In this document: piece after piece, positions 1 through 10,224 of the stretch
Numbering within the stretch: position 1 is the stretch's first letter
Layout of the letters: each line of letters starts with the position of its first letter
From: JACCXE01 sp963718605
Lineage (GTDB): Bacteria; Actinomycetota; Acidimicrobiia; Acidimicrobiales; JACCXE01
NCBI GenBank assembly: GCA_963718605.1
Contig: OY970363.1
Span: forward strand, 2,790,001 to 2,854,000
Reading direction: 5' to 3'
DNA: 64,000 bases
Made by a program: the position numbers and the translations under genes
Notes under the pieces: generated by a model
What the model was told of the DNA's origin: nothing
The model's database searches: none
What the model saw: only the letters and a program-made list of their open reading frames with translations

Positions 1-859
1 GCGGGCGATCGTTCGGCGGCTCGTGATCATCGGCGACGTCGCGCGCCAACGCGGCGATGTGGTGCACGTGATCGGCGACATCCACTTCGCGTCGTTCGCG
101 CTGCGTCGTCGGCGAGCCGTCCACACGGTGCTCGACTGCGGCCTGGCGTTCGGCCCTGGACTGCGGGCCAAGATCTATCGGCGGCTCTGGCTGCGGTGGC
201 CGCTGCACCGGTCGGCGCGGGTGGTGGCCATCTCGGCGTTCACGGCGGATCAGATCGCGCACTACGGCGGCGTCGATCGCCAGAGCATCGACGTCGTGCC
301 AATTGCCATCGACGACTCGTTCACACCGGCGCCGCGGCGTTCGCTGGCACCGTTGCCCGTCGTGCTGTGCTTTGCGAGCACGCCAAACAAGAACCTCATC
401 CGGGTACTCGACGCGCTGACGGGCTTGGACGTACACGTGGCGATTGTCGGCCCGTTGACCGAGGCGGCGATCGCGCGGCTGGCCGCGAGCGGCCTCGAAT
501 ACTCAAACGACGTCGACCTCACCGACACCGAGATGCGACAGCGATACGCCGACAGCGACCTAGTGCTGTTTCCCTCGACCTACGAAGGGTTCGGCATGCC
601 GATCATCGAGGCGCAGGCGGTAGGGCGGCCGGTCGTCACGAGCGATCGGGCCCCGATGAACGAAGTTGCAGGCGGTGCCGCGTGCCTGGTCGACCCCGAA
701 GACGTTCTGTCGATTCGGGAGGGGGTCGTGCGCGTCCTCAGCGACGCGACGTACGGCGCCGACCTGGTGCGCAAGGGCTTCGAGAATCGTGAGCGTTTCC
801 GTCCCGAAGTCGCGGCGCGCGCGTACGCGCAGATTTACCGCGAGATGGTCGGTACTTAG
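1..859 (+). CDS. Glycosyltransferase, GT-B fold (GT4-like), 5'-truncated by window edge
   Basis: The frame is open from the left edge (first full codon at base 2), so the true start lies outside; the first internal start is GTG at 23. The visible part is the C-terminal portion of a GT-B retaining glycosyltransferase. It has an STPNKNL motif about 120 residues after the GTG, and an E-x7-E donor-site segment EGFGMPIIEA followed by GRPVVTSD. Family members transfer a sugar from a nucleotide sugar to a lipid or glycan during envelope polysaccharide synthesis; donor and acceptor cannot be read here. The gene ends tail-to-tail with rpsT, sharing TTAG at 856-859. Confidence 0.85.
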   Translation, partial: RAIVRRLVIIGDVARQRGDVVHVIGDIHFASFALRRRRAVHTVLDCGLAFGPGLRAKIYRRLWLRWPLHRSARVVAISAFTADQIAHYGGVDRQSIDVVPIAIDDSFTPAPRRSLAPLPVVLCFASTPNKNLIRVLDALTGLDVHVAIVGPLTEAAIARLAASGLEYSNDVDLTDTEMRQRYADSDLVLFPSTYEGFGMPIIEAQAVGRPVVTSDRAPMNEVAGGAACLVDPEDVLSIREGVVRVLSDATYGADLVRKGFENRERFRPEVAARAYAQIYREMVGT

Positions 860-1113
860 GAAGCTGCGCTGTTGACGCGCTTGGTGAGGCGCGACTTGCG
901 ACGGGCGGCGGCGTTGGGGTGAATGACGCCCTTGGACGCGGCCTTGTCGAGCTTCTTCTGGGCTGCCTTGAGCGCGTCGACGGCGCCGTCGGTGCCGGCG
1001 GCGGCAACCGCGGCCTTCGTGCGGGTCTTCAGTTCCGAACGGACGGCCTTGTTCGCGACGCGGGCCTTCTCGTTCGTGAGGATGCGCTTTTTTTGGCTCT
1101 TGATATTTGCCAC
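856..1113 (-). CDS. rpsT: 30S ribosomal protein S20
   Basis: An 85-residue basic protein starting MANIKSQKKRILTNEKAR, the typical N-terminus of bS20, which binds 16S rRNA early in small-subunit assembly. Length and Lys/Arg/Ala composition match the family. The start is GTG at 1113, with AGGA about 10 bases upstream. The 70-base space to the divergent dehydrogenase gene must carry its promoter. In actinobacteria rpsT often sits beside lepA; here one dehydrogenase gene lies between them. Confidence 0.97.
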   Translation of the reverse strand: MANIKSQKKRILTNEKARVANKAVRSELKTRTKAAVAAAGTDGAVDALKAAQKKLDKAASKGVIHPNAAARRKSRLTKRVNSAAS

Positions 1114-1171
1114 AGAATTCCTAACCAGATGGTGTTGCGAAGGACGTAAAAAGTTAGCAGGCCCACACTCC

Positions 1172-1177
1172 TAGGAT
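1172..1177 (+). promoter_or_regulatory. Leaderless-type -10 element (TAGGAT)
   Basis: TAGGAT lies 6 bases before the GTG at 1184, with no Shine-Dalgarno sequence in between. Confidence 0.5.
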
Positions 1178-1183
1178 CCATAC

Positions 1184-2101
1184 GTGCTGCGTGTAGCCCT
1201 TGCCCCAACCCCGGCGCGCCCGTGGGCGCCCGCCGCGGTCGAGGCGGCGGGCGCGCAGATTGTCGAGCCCGGAGACGCCGAAGTGCTCATTTTCCTGGCT
1301 CCGGATGACACCGATGGGCTCACGCGGGCGCTCAACGACGCACCCCAGGCGAAATGGGTGCAACTGCCCTGGGCGGGCATCGAGGCCTTTGTGGACGCGG
1401 GAGTGCTCGACCCGTCCCGCATCTGGACCTGCGGCAAAGGCGTCTACGCCGAGCCCGTCGCCGAACACGCGCTCGCATTGGCGCTTGCCGGGCTGCGTGA
1501 CCTGCCCGAGCGAGTCACGGCGACATCGTGGGGCAAGCAGGGGGGCGTGTCGCTGTACGACGGCAAGGCCACGATTCTCGGCGGGGGCGGGATCACCGAG
1601 TGTCTGCTGCAACTACTCAAGCCGATGCGGACCGACGTCACGGTGGTGCGCCGCGACACCGAGTCGCCCCTCGACGGCGCGGCGCGCGTGGTCGGTCCTG
1701 AGCAGTTGCACGACGCGCTCGCGCACGCCGATGCGGTGTTCCTCGCGTTGGCGCTCACGCCCGAAACCCGCGGCGTAATTGATGCTGCGGCGCTGCGCGG
1801 GATGCAGCCGCACGCGTGGCTCGTGAACGTCGCGCGCGGTGCGCACGTGGTGACCGACGACCTGGTCACCGCGCTCCGCGAGGGCTGGATCGGCGGCGCC
1901 GGCCTCGACGTGACCGACCCCGAACCGCTGCCCGACGGTCACCCGCTGTGGACGCTGCCGAACTGCATCATCACGCCGCACACGGCGAACTCATTGGAGA
2001 TGGGGTTGCCGCTGCTCGCCAAACGCGTGACTGAGAACCTGCGCCGGTACGCTGACGGACTCCCGTTGGTCGGATTGGTTGATCTCGACGCGGGCTATTA
2101 G
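1184..2101 (+). CDS. D-isomer-specific 2-hydroxyacid dehydrogenase family protein
   Basis: A 305-residue NAD(P)-dependent oxidoreductase. The Rossmann glycine loop is ILGGGGITE (about residue 128). The family substrate/catalytic residues follow: Arg in NVARGAHVV, Glu in DPEPLPDGHPLW, and His in IITPHTAN. Relatives reduce 2-keto acids to D-2-hydroxy acids or act on phosphoglycerate or glyoxylate; at this length it lacks the ACT domain of SerA. Substrate unknown. The GTG at 1184 follows a TAGGAT box by 6 bases. lepA begins 14 bases after its stop, so the two are probably co-transcribed. Confidence 0.85.
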   Translation: MLRVALAPTPARPWAPAAVEAAGAQIVEPGDAEVLIFLAPDDTDGLTRALNDAPQAKWVQLPWAGIEAFVDAGVLDPSRIWTCGKGVYAEPVAEHALALALAGLRDLPERVTATSWGKQGGVSLYDGKATILGGGGITECLLQLLKPMRTDVTVVRRDTESPLDGAARVVGPEQLHDALAHADAVFLALALTPETRGVIDAAALRGMQPHAWLVNVARGAHVVTDDLVTALREGWIGGAGLDVTDPEPLPDGHPLWTLPNCIITPHTANSLEMGLPLLAKRVTENLRRYADGLPLVGLVDLDAGY

Positions 2102-2115
2102 CCGAAAGTCTTTCG

Positions 2116-3909
2116 TTGCCTGCCGCACCTCTTGACAAAATCCGGGCCGTCGCCATCGTGGCGCACGTCGACCACGGTAAGTCGACGCTTGCAGATCGTC
2201 TGCTCGAGATCTGTGGAGCCGTTGATCCGCGCAACATGAAGGCGCAGTACCTCGACTCGATGGACATCGAGCGCGAGCGCGGCATCACGATCAAAGCGCA
2301 GAACGTGCGGCTGCAATACAAAGACCACGACATCTTCCTCATCGATACGCCCGGTCACGTGGACTTCGGATACGAAGTGAGCCGGTCACTCGCCGCGTGC
2401 GACGGCGTGATCCTGCTCGTCGACGCGAGTCAGGGAATCGAAGCGCAGACGCTCGCAAACTGCTTCCTCGCGCTTGAGCACGACCTCACGATCGTCGCCG
2501 CGCTCAACAAGATCGATCTGCCTGCGGCGGATCCTGATCGGTACGCGGGTGAGATCGAGCAGGTCCTTGGCATCCCGGCGGAGGAGATTCTGAACATCTC
2601 GGCCAAGACGGGTGAAGGCGTGCGCGAGTTGCTCGACGCGGTGATCGCGCGGATCCCGGCGCCGGCGGGCGACCCCGATGCTCCGCTGCAGGCGCTGGTG
2701 TTCGACAGCTACTTCGACCAGTACCGCGGCGTGGTGTCCGCGATCCGCGTCCTCAACGGCAACATGAGCAACAAGGCGCGCCTTCGTTACATGCAGGCCG
2801 GTGACCTGCACGAGATCGAAGAGATCGGGCTCAAGACACCGGACCTCATGCCCGTCGCCGAGATCACCACCGGTGAGGTGGGCTACGTAATCGCCGGCAT
2901 CAAGAACGTGGCCGACGCCCGTTCCGGTGAAACGATTACCGACGCCGCCCGGCCCGCGGCTGAACCGCTCTCGGGCTACCAAGAGCCGAAGCCGATGGTC
3001 TTCTGCGGCCTGTTCCCGATCGACGGCGACGAGTTCGAAAACCTGCGTGAAGCGCTGGAGAAGCTCAAGCTCAACGACGCGTCGTTCACCTACGAACCCG
3101 AGTCATCGGGTGCGCTCGGCTTCGGGTTTCGCTGCGGCTTCCTTGGTCTGCTCCACATGGAGATCGTGCGCGAGCGCCTGGAACGAGAGTTCAACCTGTC
3201 GCTCATTGCCACCGCGCCGTCGGTGTCGTACCGGGCGCACGTCCGCGGCGGCGAGCTGATTGAAGTCGACAACCCGGCCGCGATGCCCCCGGGCGGTGAG
3301 ATCGAGTTCATCGAAGAGCCGATGCTGAAGATTTCGATCCTCAGCCCGTCGAGCTACACGGGCACGATCATGGAGTTGTGCCAGAGCCGGCGCGGCGAAA
3401 TGGGCCGGATGGAGTACCTGTCGCCCGAACGCGTCGAACTGCACTATCGAGTGCCGCTCGCCGAGGTCGTGACCGACTTCTTCGACGCGTTGAAGAGCCG
3501 GACCAAGGGCTACGCCTCGCTCGACTACGAAACCGACGGCTACGAGAAGAGCGACCTGGTGAAGCTCGACGTCATGCTCAACGGCGTGCCCGTCGACGCG
3601 TTCTCGTCGATCATTCACCGGTCCAAGGCCTACGACTACGGGCGCCGCATGACCGAGAAATTGCGCGAGCTGATCCCGCGGCAAATGTTCGACGTGCCCA
3701 TCCAGGCCGCGATCGGCGGCCGCATCGTGGCCCGCGAGACGGTGAAGGCCAAGCGCAAAGACGTGCTCGCCAAGTGTTACGGCGGCGACATCACCCGCAA
3801 GCGCAAGCTGCTCGAAAAGCAGAAGGAGGGCAAGAAGCGGATGAAGAACATCGGCCGCGTCGAAGTCCCCCAAGAAGCCTTCGTAAGCGCCCTAAAACTC
3901 GACGACTAG
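2116..3909 (+). CDS. lepA: Elongation factor 4 (LepA), ribosome back-translocase GTPase
   Basis: A 597-residue translational GTPase of standard LepA length, with a TTG start. G1 is AHVDHGKST (about residue 16), G3 DTPGHVD, G4 NKIDLP, G5 ISAKTG. The LepA-specific C-terminal domain follows, rich in Lys/Arg near the end (AKRKDVLAKCYGGDITRKRK), a segment that enters the ribosomal A site. EF4 remodels stalled or mistranslocated ribosomes and helps 30S biogenesis. Its TAG stop overlaps the stop of livF on the other strand (CTAG, 3906-3909). Confidence 0.97.
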   Translation: MPAAPLDKIRAVAIVAHVDHGKSTLADRLLEICGAVDPRNMKAQYLDSMDIERERGITIKAQNVRLQYKDHDIFLIDTPGHVDFGYEVSRSLAACDGVILLVDASQGIEAQTLANCFLALEHDLTIVAALNKIDLPAADPDRYAGEIEQVLGIPAEEILNISAKTGEGVRELLDAVIARIPAPAGDPDAPLQALVFDSYFDQYRGVVSAIRVLNGNMSNKARLRYMQAGDLHEIEEIGLKTPDLMPVAEITTGEVGYVIAGIKNVADARSGETITDAARPAAEPLSGYQEPKPMVFCGLFPIDGDEFENLREALEKLKLNDASFTYEPESSGALGFGFRCGFLGLLHMEIVRERLEREFNLSLIATAPSVSYRAHVRGGELIEVDNPAAMPPGGEIEFIEEPMLKISILSPSSYTGTIMELCQSRRGEMGRMEYLSPERVELHYRVPLAEVVTDFFDALKSRTKGYASLDYETDGYEKSDLVKLDVMLNGVPVDAFSSIIHRSKAYDYGRRMTEKLRELIPRQMFDVPIQAAIGGRIVARETVKAKRKDVLAKCYGGDITRKRKLLEKQKEGKKRMKNIGRVEVPQEAFVSALKLDD

Positions 3910-4646
3910 CTGGCGACACCTAGGTACGCCGCCTTCACTTCGGCGGCGTTGGCTACTTCGGCGGACGGGCCGCCGCGGACGATTTTGCCGCCGTCCAGTA
4001 CGTAGGCGCGGTCGGCCACGGCGAGGGCCTGACGGGCCATCTGCTCCACGAGCAGAATCGTCGTGCCCGCCGCCGCGAGCTCCGCAACGATCCGGAACAT
4101 CGCGGCCACGAGCAGGGGGGCGAGGCCGAGTGAGGGCTCGTCGAGAACTAACAGGCGCGGCTCGGCCATGAGCGCCCGGCCGATGGCCAGTTGTTGTTGT
4201 TCGCCGCCGGACAGGAGCCCGGCGTACTGGCCGCGTCGTTCGAGCAGCACGGGGAAGCGTTCGTAGATCGAGTCGACGCGAGCGCGCCGCTGTGCCGACT
4301 TCTCGCGGCGGCGCAACCGGTAGGCACCGAGCAGCAGGTTGTCCTCCACCGAGGCGGCCGGGAACACGCGCCGACCTTCCGGCACGTGCACCAGCCCCAT
4401 CGACGCGACCTTCTCGGCGGACAGGCCGGTGATGTCGCGGTCGTCGAACACGACCCGACCTTTCACCGTCATGCCGCGTTCGAGGAGGCCGGTGACCGAC
4501 CGGAGCGTGGTCGTCTTACCGGCGCCGTTGCTGCCGATGAGCGTGACGACCTCCCCGACGTCGACGTTCAGCGAGATGCCGTGTAGTGCCTCCGCCGGCC
4601 CGTAGGCGGCGGACAGGTTGTCTACGACCAACAGCGACTCCGTCAT
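3906..4646 (-). CDS. livF: Branched-chain amino acid type ABC transporter ATPase LivF
   Basis: A 246-residue ABC ATPase. Walker A is GSNGAGKTT (about residue 38), the signature LSGGEQQQLAIGRAL and Walker B LLVLDEPSLGLAP. The short LivF architecture with a C-terminal AYLGV tail fits the HAAT (hydrophobic amino acid) family. It should power import with the LivG half of the upstream gene. It starts by an ATGA overlap with the livMG stop, so translation is probably coupled, and it is the last gene of the operon that begins at 13334. Whether the cargo is really Leu/Ile/Val cannot be told; many HAAT systems carry other small organic molecules. Confidence 0.93.
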   Translation of the reverse strand: MTESLLVVDNLSAAYGPAEALHGISLNVDVGEVVTLIGSNGAGKTTTLRSVTGLLERGMTVKGRVVFDDRDITGLSAEKVASMGLVHVPEGRRVFPAASVEDNLLLGAYRLRRREKSAQRRARVDSIYERFPVLLERRGQYAGLLSGGEQQQLAIGRALMAEPRLLVLDEPSLGLAPLLVAAMFRIVAELAAAGTTILLVEQMARQALAVADRAYVLDGGKIVRGGPSAEVANAAEVKAAYLGVAS

Positions 4647-6520
4647 GCCACGTCCTCCTGTACGCCGAGGTAGGCGGCGACTACGGCGGCGTTGCCCTGC
4701 ACTTCAGCGGGCGTGCCTTCCGCGATGATCGAACCGAACTCGAGCACTGTGATCACGTCTGACACGGCCATCAGCAGTTCCATGTGGTGTTCGACCAGCA
4801 CCACGCTCACGCCACTGGCCTTGATCGCACGGATCAGTTCGAGGAGGTGGTGCACGTCGGCCGGGTGCAGCCCGGCCGCGGGTTCGTCAAGCAACAACAA
4901 GGACGGCGACGCCGCGAGCGCCCGCGCGATCTCGAGGCGGCGCTGCTCGGCGAAGGGCAGCGCACCGGCGAGGTCGTTCGAACGCTCGGCTAGGCCGACC
5001 AGCGACAGCAGGTCGTCGCAACGCTGCGCCGCATCACGTTCGGCTCGGCGGCCGCCGGGCGTGCCGAACGCGGCCTGCAACGTGTTGACACGCAGCGTGC
5101 GGTGACAACCGACCAGCACGTTGTCGCGCACCGTCATCTTCTTCCAGAGCTGCAGATTCTGAAAGGTTCGGCTGACGCCGCGCCCGCTGCGCTTGGGCGC
5201 GCTGGACTTCGTGTCGTCGTGGCCCATCACCATGACGCGCCCGCTCGTGACGGGTGCGATGCCCGAGATCATGTTGAGCAGCGTCGTCTTACCCGACCCG
5301 TTCGGGCCGATGAGCCCGTGCACCTCGCCCGGCTCGACCACCAGGTCCACGTTGTTCACCGCGACCACTCCACCGAATCGTTTGGTCACTCCGGATAGCT
5401 CCAGTGCGGGCGGTCCGGAGGCTGTCGGGACCACCCGCACTGGGAGCGCGTACGCCGCGGTGGTGGCCGCGGCCACACGGGACGGCGAGTCGTTGTGCTG
5501 GCGATGACGAAACCCCGCCAACAGTTTGTTGATGTTGCCCATCGTGCCCTCGGGCGCGAGCGCGACGCCGATGAGGCCGAGGAGACCGAAGACGAGGTTC
5601 TGCTGGTTCACGAGGTGCTCTTGCACCCACGTGAGCCCGAAACCGAACGTGAGCGAGAACGCGCCGATGATCGGGCCGGCGATCGTGCCGAGGCCGCCGA
5701 GGGCAATCATGATCACGTATCGGAAGCTCTGCTCTTGGCCACCCGATATGGGGCTGACGAGTAGGAAGCGTTCGGCGCCGATGACGCCCGCGACCGACAC
5801 GATGCCGGCCGACAATGCGAACGCGCTGACCTTGTGCGCGTAGGTCTCGACGCCCGACGATGCGGCGGCCAATTCCGATTCGCGGATCGCCATGCTCGCC
5901 CGACCCCACCGGCTGTGGACCAGGTTGCGGCACAACCACAGCGTGAGGAACAACACGCGCGCTCGACAGCACGAACAGACCCCGGTACGAGTCGCCGTGG
6001 GCGAACGGCAGCGCGGCCACGTCGATCGGGTTCGTTACCGAGCGGCCGGTGGGTCCACCCAGCGCGGACTTCAACACGATGACCAACGCGGGCAACAGGG
6101 CCCCGAAGGCGAGGGTGACCACCGTCAGGTAGAAGCCGCGCAAGTGACAGCACAACAGCGCCAGCAGGGCGCCCATCGACGCGCCGAACAGGAACGCCGC
6201 GGGCAAACCCGATCCAGGGGGAGAGGCCCCACGACGGCGCCCACACCGCGCCGACGTAGCCGCCCACAACGAAGAAGCCCGCATGGCCCAAGCGACAGCA
6301 GCCCGGTGTAGCCGGTCAGCAGGTTGACGCCGAGCGCGATGGCCGCGAGATACGTCGCTTCGACCCCGAGATCCAGCCACGACCGTTGTGCTCCCGGCCC
6401 GTTGAGGTACCAGACCAAGAAGGCCAAGAGGGCGACGGGCGAGATGGCGCGGGTCCACCAGATCGGAAGGTGAACGCGCGTCGGCAGGGCAACGTGATGG
6501 TGCCGTTCGGCGATGCTCAA
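4643..6520 (-). CDS. LivM permease - LivG ATPase fusion, frame broken three times in its LivM part
   Basis: The stretch 4643-5956 is one intact frame: the last membrane segments of a LivM permease, a linker of about 40 residues, then a LivG ATPase. Walker A is GPNGSGKTT, the LivG-type signature LPFAEQRRLEIARAL and Walker B LLLLDEPAAGL. The N-terminal LivM part (TTG start at 6520; GYTGLLSLG, GFYLTVVTLAFG) is spread over three frames. The breaks are near 6287, 6199 and 5958. Those at 6199 and 5958 are repaired by restoring one CG; 6287 looks like one extra G. LivM-LivG fusions are known in actinobacteria, so the fusion itself is probably real. Its start lies 3 bases after the livH stop. Confidence 0.85.
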
Positions 6521-6523
6521 GAG

Positions 6524-7431
6524 TCAGGCCTTTTCGATGACGGGTGCGCCGAGCAGCCCATTGGGCCGCACGACGAGCACGAGCAGGAACACGACGAAAA
6601 TCACGAGCGGCTCGATCTGCCCGCCGGTGGACGACATCACGCGGAGGATGCCGCCGACGAAGCCGAGGACGTAACCACCGAGCACGGCGCCCGCGCGTCG
6701 AGCCCAGGCCGCCGATCACCGCGGCGACGAACGCCTGGATCCCGAGCAGCAAGCCGTTGTCGAACTTCACGAACAGCCGGGGTGCGAGCAGAACGGCGGC
6801 GAACGCGCCGAGCGCTCCGGCCACCGCGAAGCTCACCATCACCACGCGGTTCGTGTTGATGCCCATGAGCGACGCCGCGGCCGGGTCTTGCGACACCGCC
6901 CGCAAGGCGCGACCCGCCATCGTCTTGCGTCTGCACGAATTCACCTACGACCATCAACGCGAGCGCCGACGACAACGATCAGGATGTCGTTCGGCCCTAC
7001 GGGTATGCCGCTGATGATCGAGCCCCGCCATCCGCACTATGGAGTTCGAGCAGTGACGGGATCGTACGGGGCTCGGCGCCGATCGTCAGCTTGATCAAGT
7101 CGAGGGCGACGAGGCTGGCCGAGAACGTCGTGAGTATCCACCCGACGCTTGAAGCCGGGTCGAAACGGCCGAGCGGTCGGATCGCGGTAGGTGTGACGGC
7201 CACGACACCAACGCCGGCGCCGATAGCCGTTGCGATCGGCAGCGCGAACCACACCGGCACACCGGCGCGGACCACCGCGAAGGCCACGAAGCCGCCGACG
7301 ACGAGCATCGAACCTTGCGCGAAGTTCACGACGCGGCTCGTCGCGAACACCAGGGAGTAGCCCAGCGCGACGAGCGCGAGCACCGACCCGACGGTCAGCC
7401 CGTAGACAAGGATCTGTACGAGGTCGGACAC
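6524..7431 (-). CDS. livH: Branched-chain amino acid type ABC permease LivH, frameshifted
   Basis: GTG start at 7431 (MSDLVQILVYGLTVGSVLAL); the stop is TGA at 6524-6526. The N-terminal 120 residues are intact and carry the LivH signature ATSRVVNFAQGSMLVVGG. After that the frame breaks near 7033-7019, 6964, 6928 and 6695. Restoring CG at each point, two of them near 7019-7033, gives a continuous LivH of about 300 residues with FVQTRKTMAGRALRAVSQD, ASLMGINTNRVV and AVIGGLGSTRAGAVLGGYV. LivH and LivM together form the inner-membrane channel of the importer. The start is 6 bases after the stop of the upstream receptor gene. Confidence 0.85.
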
Positions 7432-7437
7432 GACGAG

Positions 7438-8922
7438 CTAGTGGATCTTGCAGTCGTTGGTCAGCGTGCCGTCGGCGTGCTTGGTGCACTGCGTGCCGTA
7501 GCCGAGGCTGAGCACTTCCTCCATCACGTCCGGGGTGCGCGCGCTTGTTCGCTGCGAGCGTCGGGCGAACGAGGTGGGTCGGCCCGACGTAACCCTTGGG
7601 CACGTCTCGTCCACTCCTTGCCCAGTTCGTAGGCCGGGCTGGTCGCGACCGGGCCGCTGGAGCGCTCGAGCGTGACCATGATGAGGTCGTCCATCTTCTT
7701 GCTGAGGTGGTGGTGGCCGAGTAACTGAACGGCGATGGACGCGAACTTGATGTCGCCCATCGTCTCGATGGCGCTGACCACCTTTTGACGATCGGTGCTG
7801 CCGGCTACTTCGACCGCGTGCGTGAGCGTGTACAACCCGTCAGCCGGGGACTCTTCGCCGCCGGTCGGGTTCTTCTTGAGGTACTTCTTCATCCAGCCCG
7901 CGGATCGCGAAGCTCGGCAGGTACGTGAGCCCGCCGACGTGCCACGCCGTGAGCGTGCCCGCCTTGGCCGAGCTGCCGGCGAGGTCGGCCCACGTGTGCT
8001 CGCCAGTGCTGCCGGGTGAACCCATGAGATGCGGCTTCCACGACGCGCCCTTGGCCGTCGGACCGTCCACGTACGCCGGCGCCGACCGGTCGAGTTGCTT
8101 GGCGATGCCCGCCGTGTCTCCGGCGACGCCCCACACCATCAGCGCGTTGCCTTTTTGGCCCTGCAGGCGACGCACCTGCGGACCGAAGTCGGCGTCGTTG
8201 AGTTGGTAGGTCTCCATGCCCGCGACCGCGAGCCCGTGCTTGGACATCGCCTCCTGGAAATAGGCCTTGGCCGCGGAGAACAGCAGCGAGTCGTAGATGA
8301 GGCCGACCTTCGAGTAGCCGCGGTCTTCCTTGCAGTATTTCGCCGAGCACGTCGAAGGCCATCCGGTCCGGCATGATCATCTGGAAGATCGAGCGTTCCT
8401 TGCCGTCGGGATACAGCTCGCGGGCGGACCACAAGTCGTTGAACACCGAGACGATCGGCATGTTGTCGCGGGCGATCTGGGCCCGGCTCTCGTCGAGGCC
8501 GAGGCCGCCGCACCACAGGATGCCGATCACGCTCTTGTCGCCGGACAGCGCTTGATAGGCCTTCACACCGGCGGCCGCGTCGGTGCCGGTGTCGCGGCTG
8601 ACCACTTCGACCTTGCGGCCGCCGACGCCACCGTTGGCGTTGATCTGCGCGACGGCGGCGTCGAGCGAGTTCGTCGATGATGCGTCCGACGAAGGCGCCG
8701 ACGCCCGAGAACGGACGCGATGACGCCGACCTTCAACGTGTCGCCGCTCGACTTGAACCCGCCACCCGACGTCGTCTTCGTGCCGGCGTTCGCGTTGTTG
8801 TTCGACCCGCCTTTACCGCAGCTGGAAAGAGCGAGCACCGATGCGCTGGCGAAGCCGATCTTGCCGGCCCAGCTGATGAAGTCGCGTCGCGAGTAGCCGT
8901 CGGGGATTTCGTTGTCGCTCAT
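7438..8922 (-). CDS. ABC transporter substrate-binding lipoprotein (Tat type), frameshifted
   Basis: The start is ATG at 8922, with GGAGG upstream that lies in the end of the preceding gene. The N-terminus has a twin-arginine motif YSRRDFI, a hydrophobic stretch and a lipobox LSSC, so this is a Tat-exported lipoprotein. The body is a type 1 periplasmic-binding fold of the HAAT family. Six breaks (near 8702, 8665, 8341, 7900, 7606, 7540) are each repaired by adding one CG, giving a smooth protein of about 498 residues ending CTKHADGTLTNDCKIH. It should deliver ligand to LivH/LivM. It follows a second receptor gene by 2 bases, so this transporter has two receptors. Confidence 0.85.
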
Positions 8923-8924
8923 GG

Positions 8925-10224
8925 TCAGCCTCCGTAAGGGTTGTCGAGGCCCTTCAGGGCATCGGGAAGTTCGTAGGTGCCGGCTACAGCCACCCAGTGG
9001 CCGCCGGACGTCTTGGTCAGGTAGCGGCCGCTGCCGTCGTCCGCGGTGGAGTAGGTGAGAAGCGCTACGTCCGCGTCGCTGATCGCGGCGGGGTTGCGGA
9101 AGTCAAGCGGAACACCCGCGGCGCCGGTCACTTCGTCCGGCGCGAGCGCCGCGGAGCGCGTCGGTGACCGCGCTGGCCGATGCGTTCGAACCCGCCGCTG
9201 CGACGATTGCGAGGACCGCATCGTGGCTACGGAAGTCGGCGTTGCCCAGGTCGGCGGTGGTGGCGCCGTCGCTGACCGCATGGTCACGGGAGAGGTAGAA
9301 CGCGTCGACCGCCGAGGTGGGCGTGTCGGCGCCGGCCCATCCGCCGGCCGACAGCACGCCATCGCCAACCGCGGGTGTCAGTGACCCGGCGATCAGCTTG
9401 CCGAATGCAGGCACCGCGGCACGATCACCGAGCATCATCGTGGCGTTCACTCCCGCGCTCGACAGCGCGTCAGCTACCGCGGCGGCGGGCCCGGCCTCCG
9501 CCCACACAATGACCGCCTCGGCCTTCGCCGCCGCGATCGACTTGGCCGTACCGGCGAGTGTGTCGCCGGGCGCGAATGGCCGGTCGATCGCGATTGCGAT
9601 GCCGGCCCCCGCCAGCGCGGCTTTGCCCGCGTCGCCGTACGCGCCTGCTTGGCGGATCAGAGCCACCGTCTTGAAATCGGCCTTGTCGATGTGAGACGCA
9701 AACTGATCGGCGACCTGCTTCACGGTCGGCGCGGCGAGGAATGACGTCGCACCTTGTGCGGTCACCCGCGGGTCATCGGCGTACGGGAACACCACCGGCA
9801 AACCCACGCTGGCCGCAGTGGCGGCGCCGGCAAGGAGTTGCTCGCCGGTCGAGCCGTAGACGACGCCGACAACGCCGGCGTCCTTCAACTCGTTGATCGC
9901 CGCGGTCGCACCGTCGGGCGTGCCGCTGTCGTCTTTGACAACGAGCTCGACGTGTTCGGTGCCGGCCTTCGCGCCGTTGAGACGGTAGGCCGCGATGTAA
10001 GCGCCCGACGCCAGGTCACGCACGTCGGCGCCTGGCCCCGAGCTCGAGACCACGAGGCCGATCTTCATGCCCTTGGCCTGGTTGTCGATGGCGAGCTTCG
10101 GCGCCGCCGACTCGGTGTTGCTCACGACGGGTGTCGCCGTCTTGTTGTTGCCGCCGCTTGTGCAAGCGGCAGTGGCGGTCGCGAGGAGCGCCACGGCCGC
10201 GAGATACCTGCGTCGAGTGTTCAT
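8925..10224 (-). CDS. ABC transporter substrate-binding lipoprotein, second receptor, one frameshift
   Basis: ATG at 10224 overlaps the stop of the repeat-protein gene (ATGA), with a GGAGG in that gene's last codons. Signal peptide MNTRRRYLAAVALLATATAAC ends in the lipobox TAAC, so it is lipid-anchored. Residues about 50-350 form a type 1 periplasmic-binding (Leu/Ile/Val receptor) fold: IGLVVSSSGPGADVRDLASG, then GVVGVVYGSTGE and VVFPYADDPRVT. The frame breaks near 9157; restoring one CG joins it to the C-terminal part ending ELPDALKGLDNPYGG, giving about 433 residues. It is unlike the next receptor in signal type and sequence, so the two probably bind different ligands or act in different compartments of the envelope. 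Confidence 0.85.

Noticed and set aside
5955..9162. Programmed frameshifting or true pseudogenes in the transporter operon
   Set aside because: Breaks show no slippery heptamer, are too many per gene, and share the CG signature seen even in rpoD. Error is the simpler reading.
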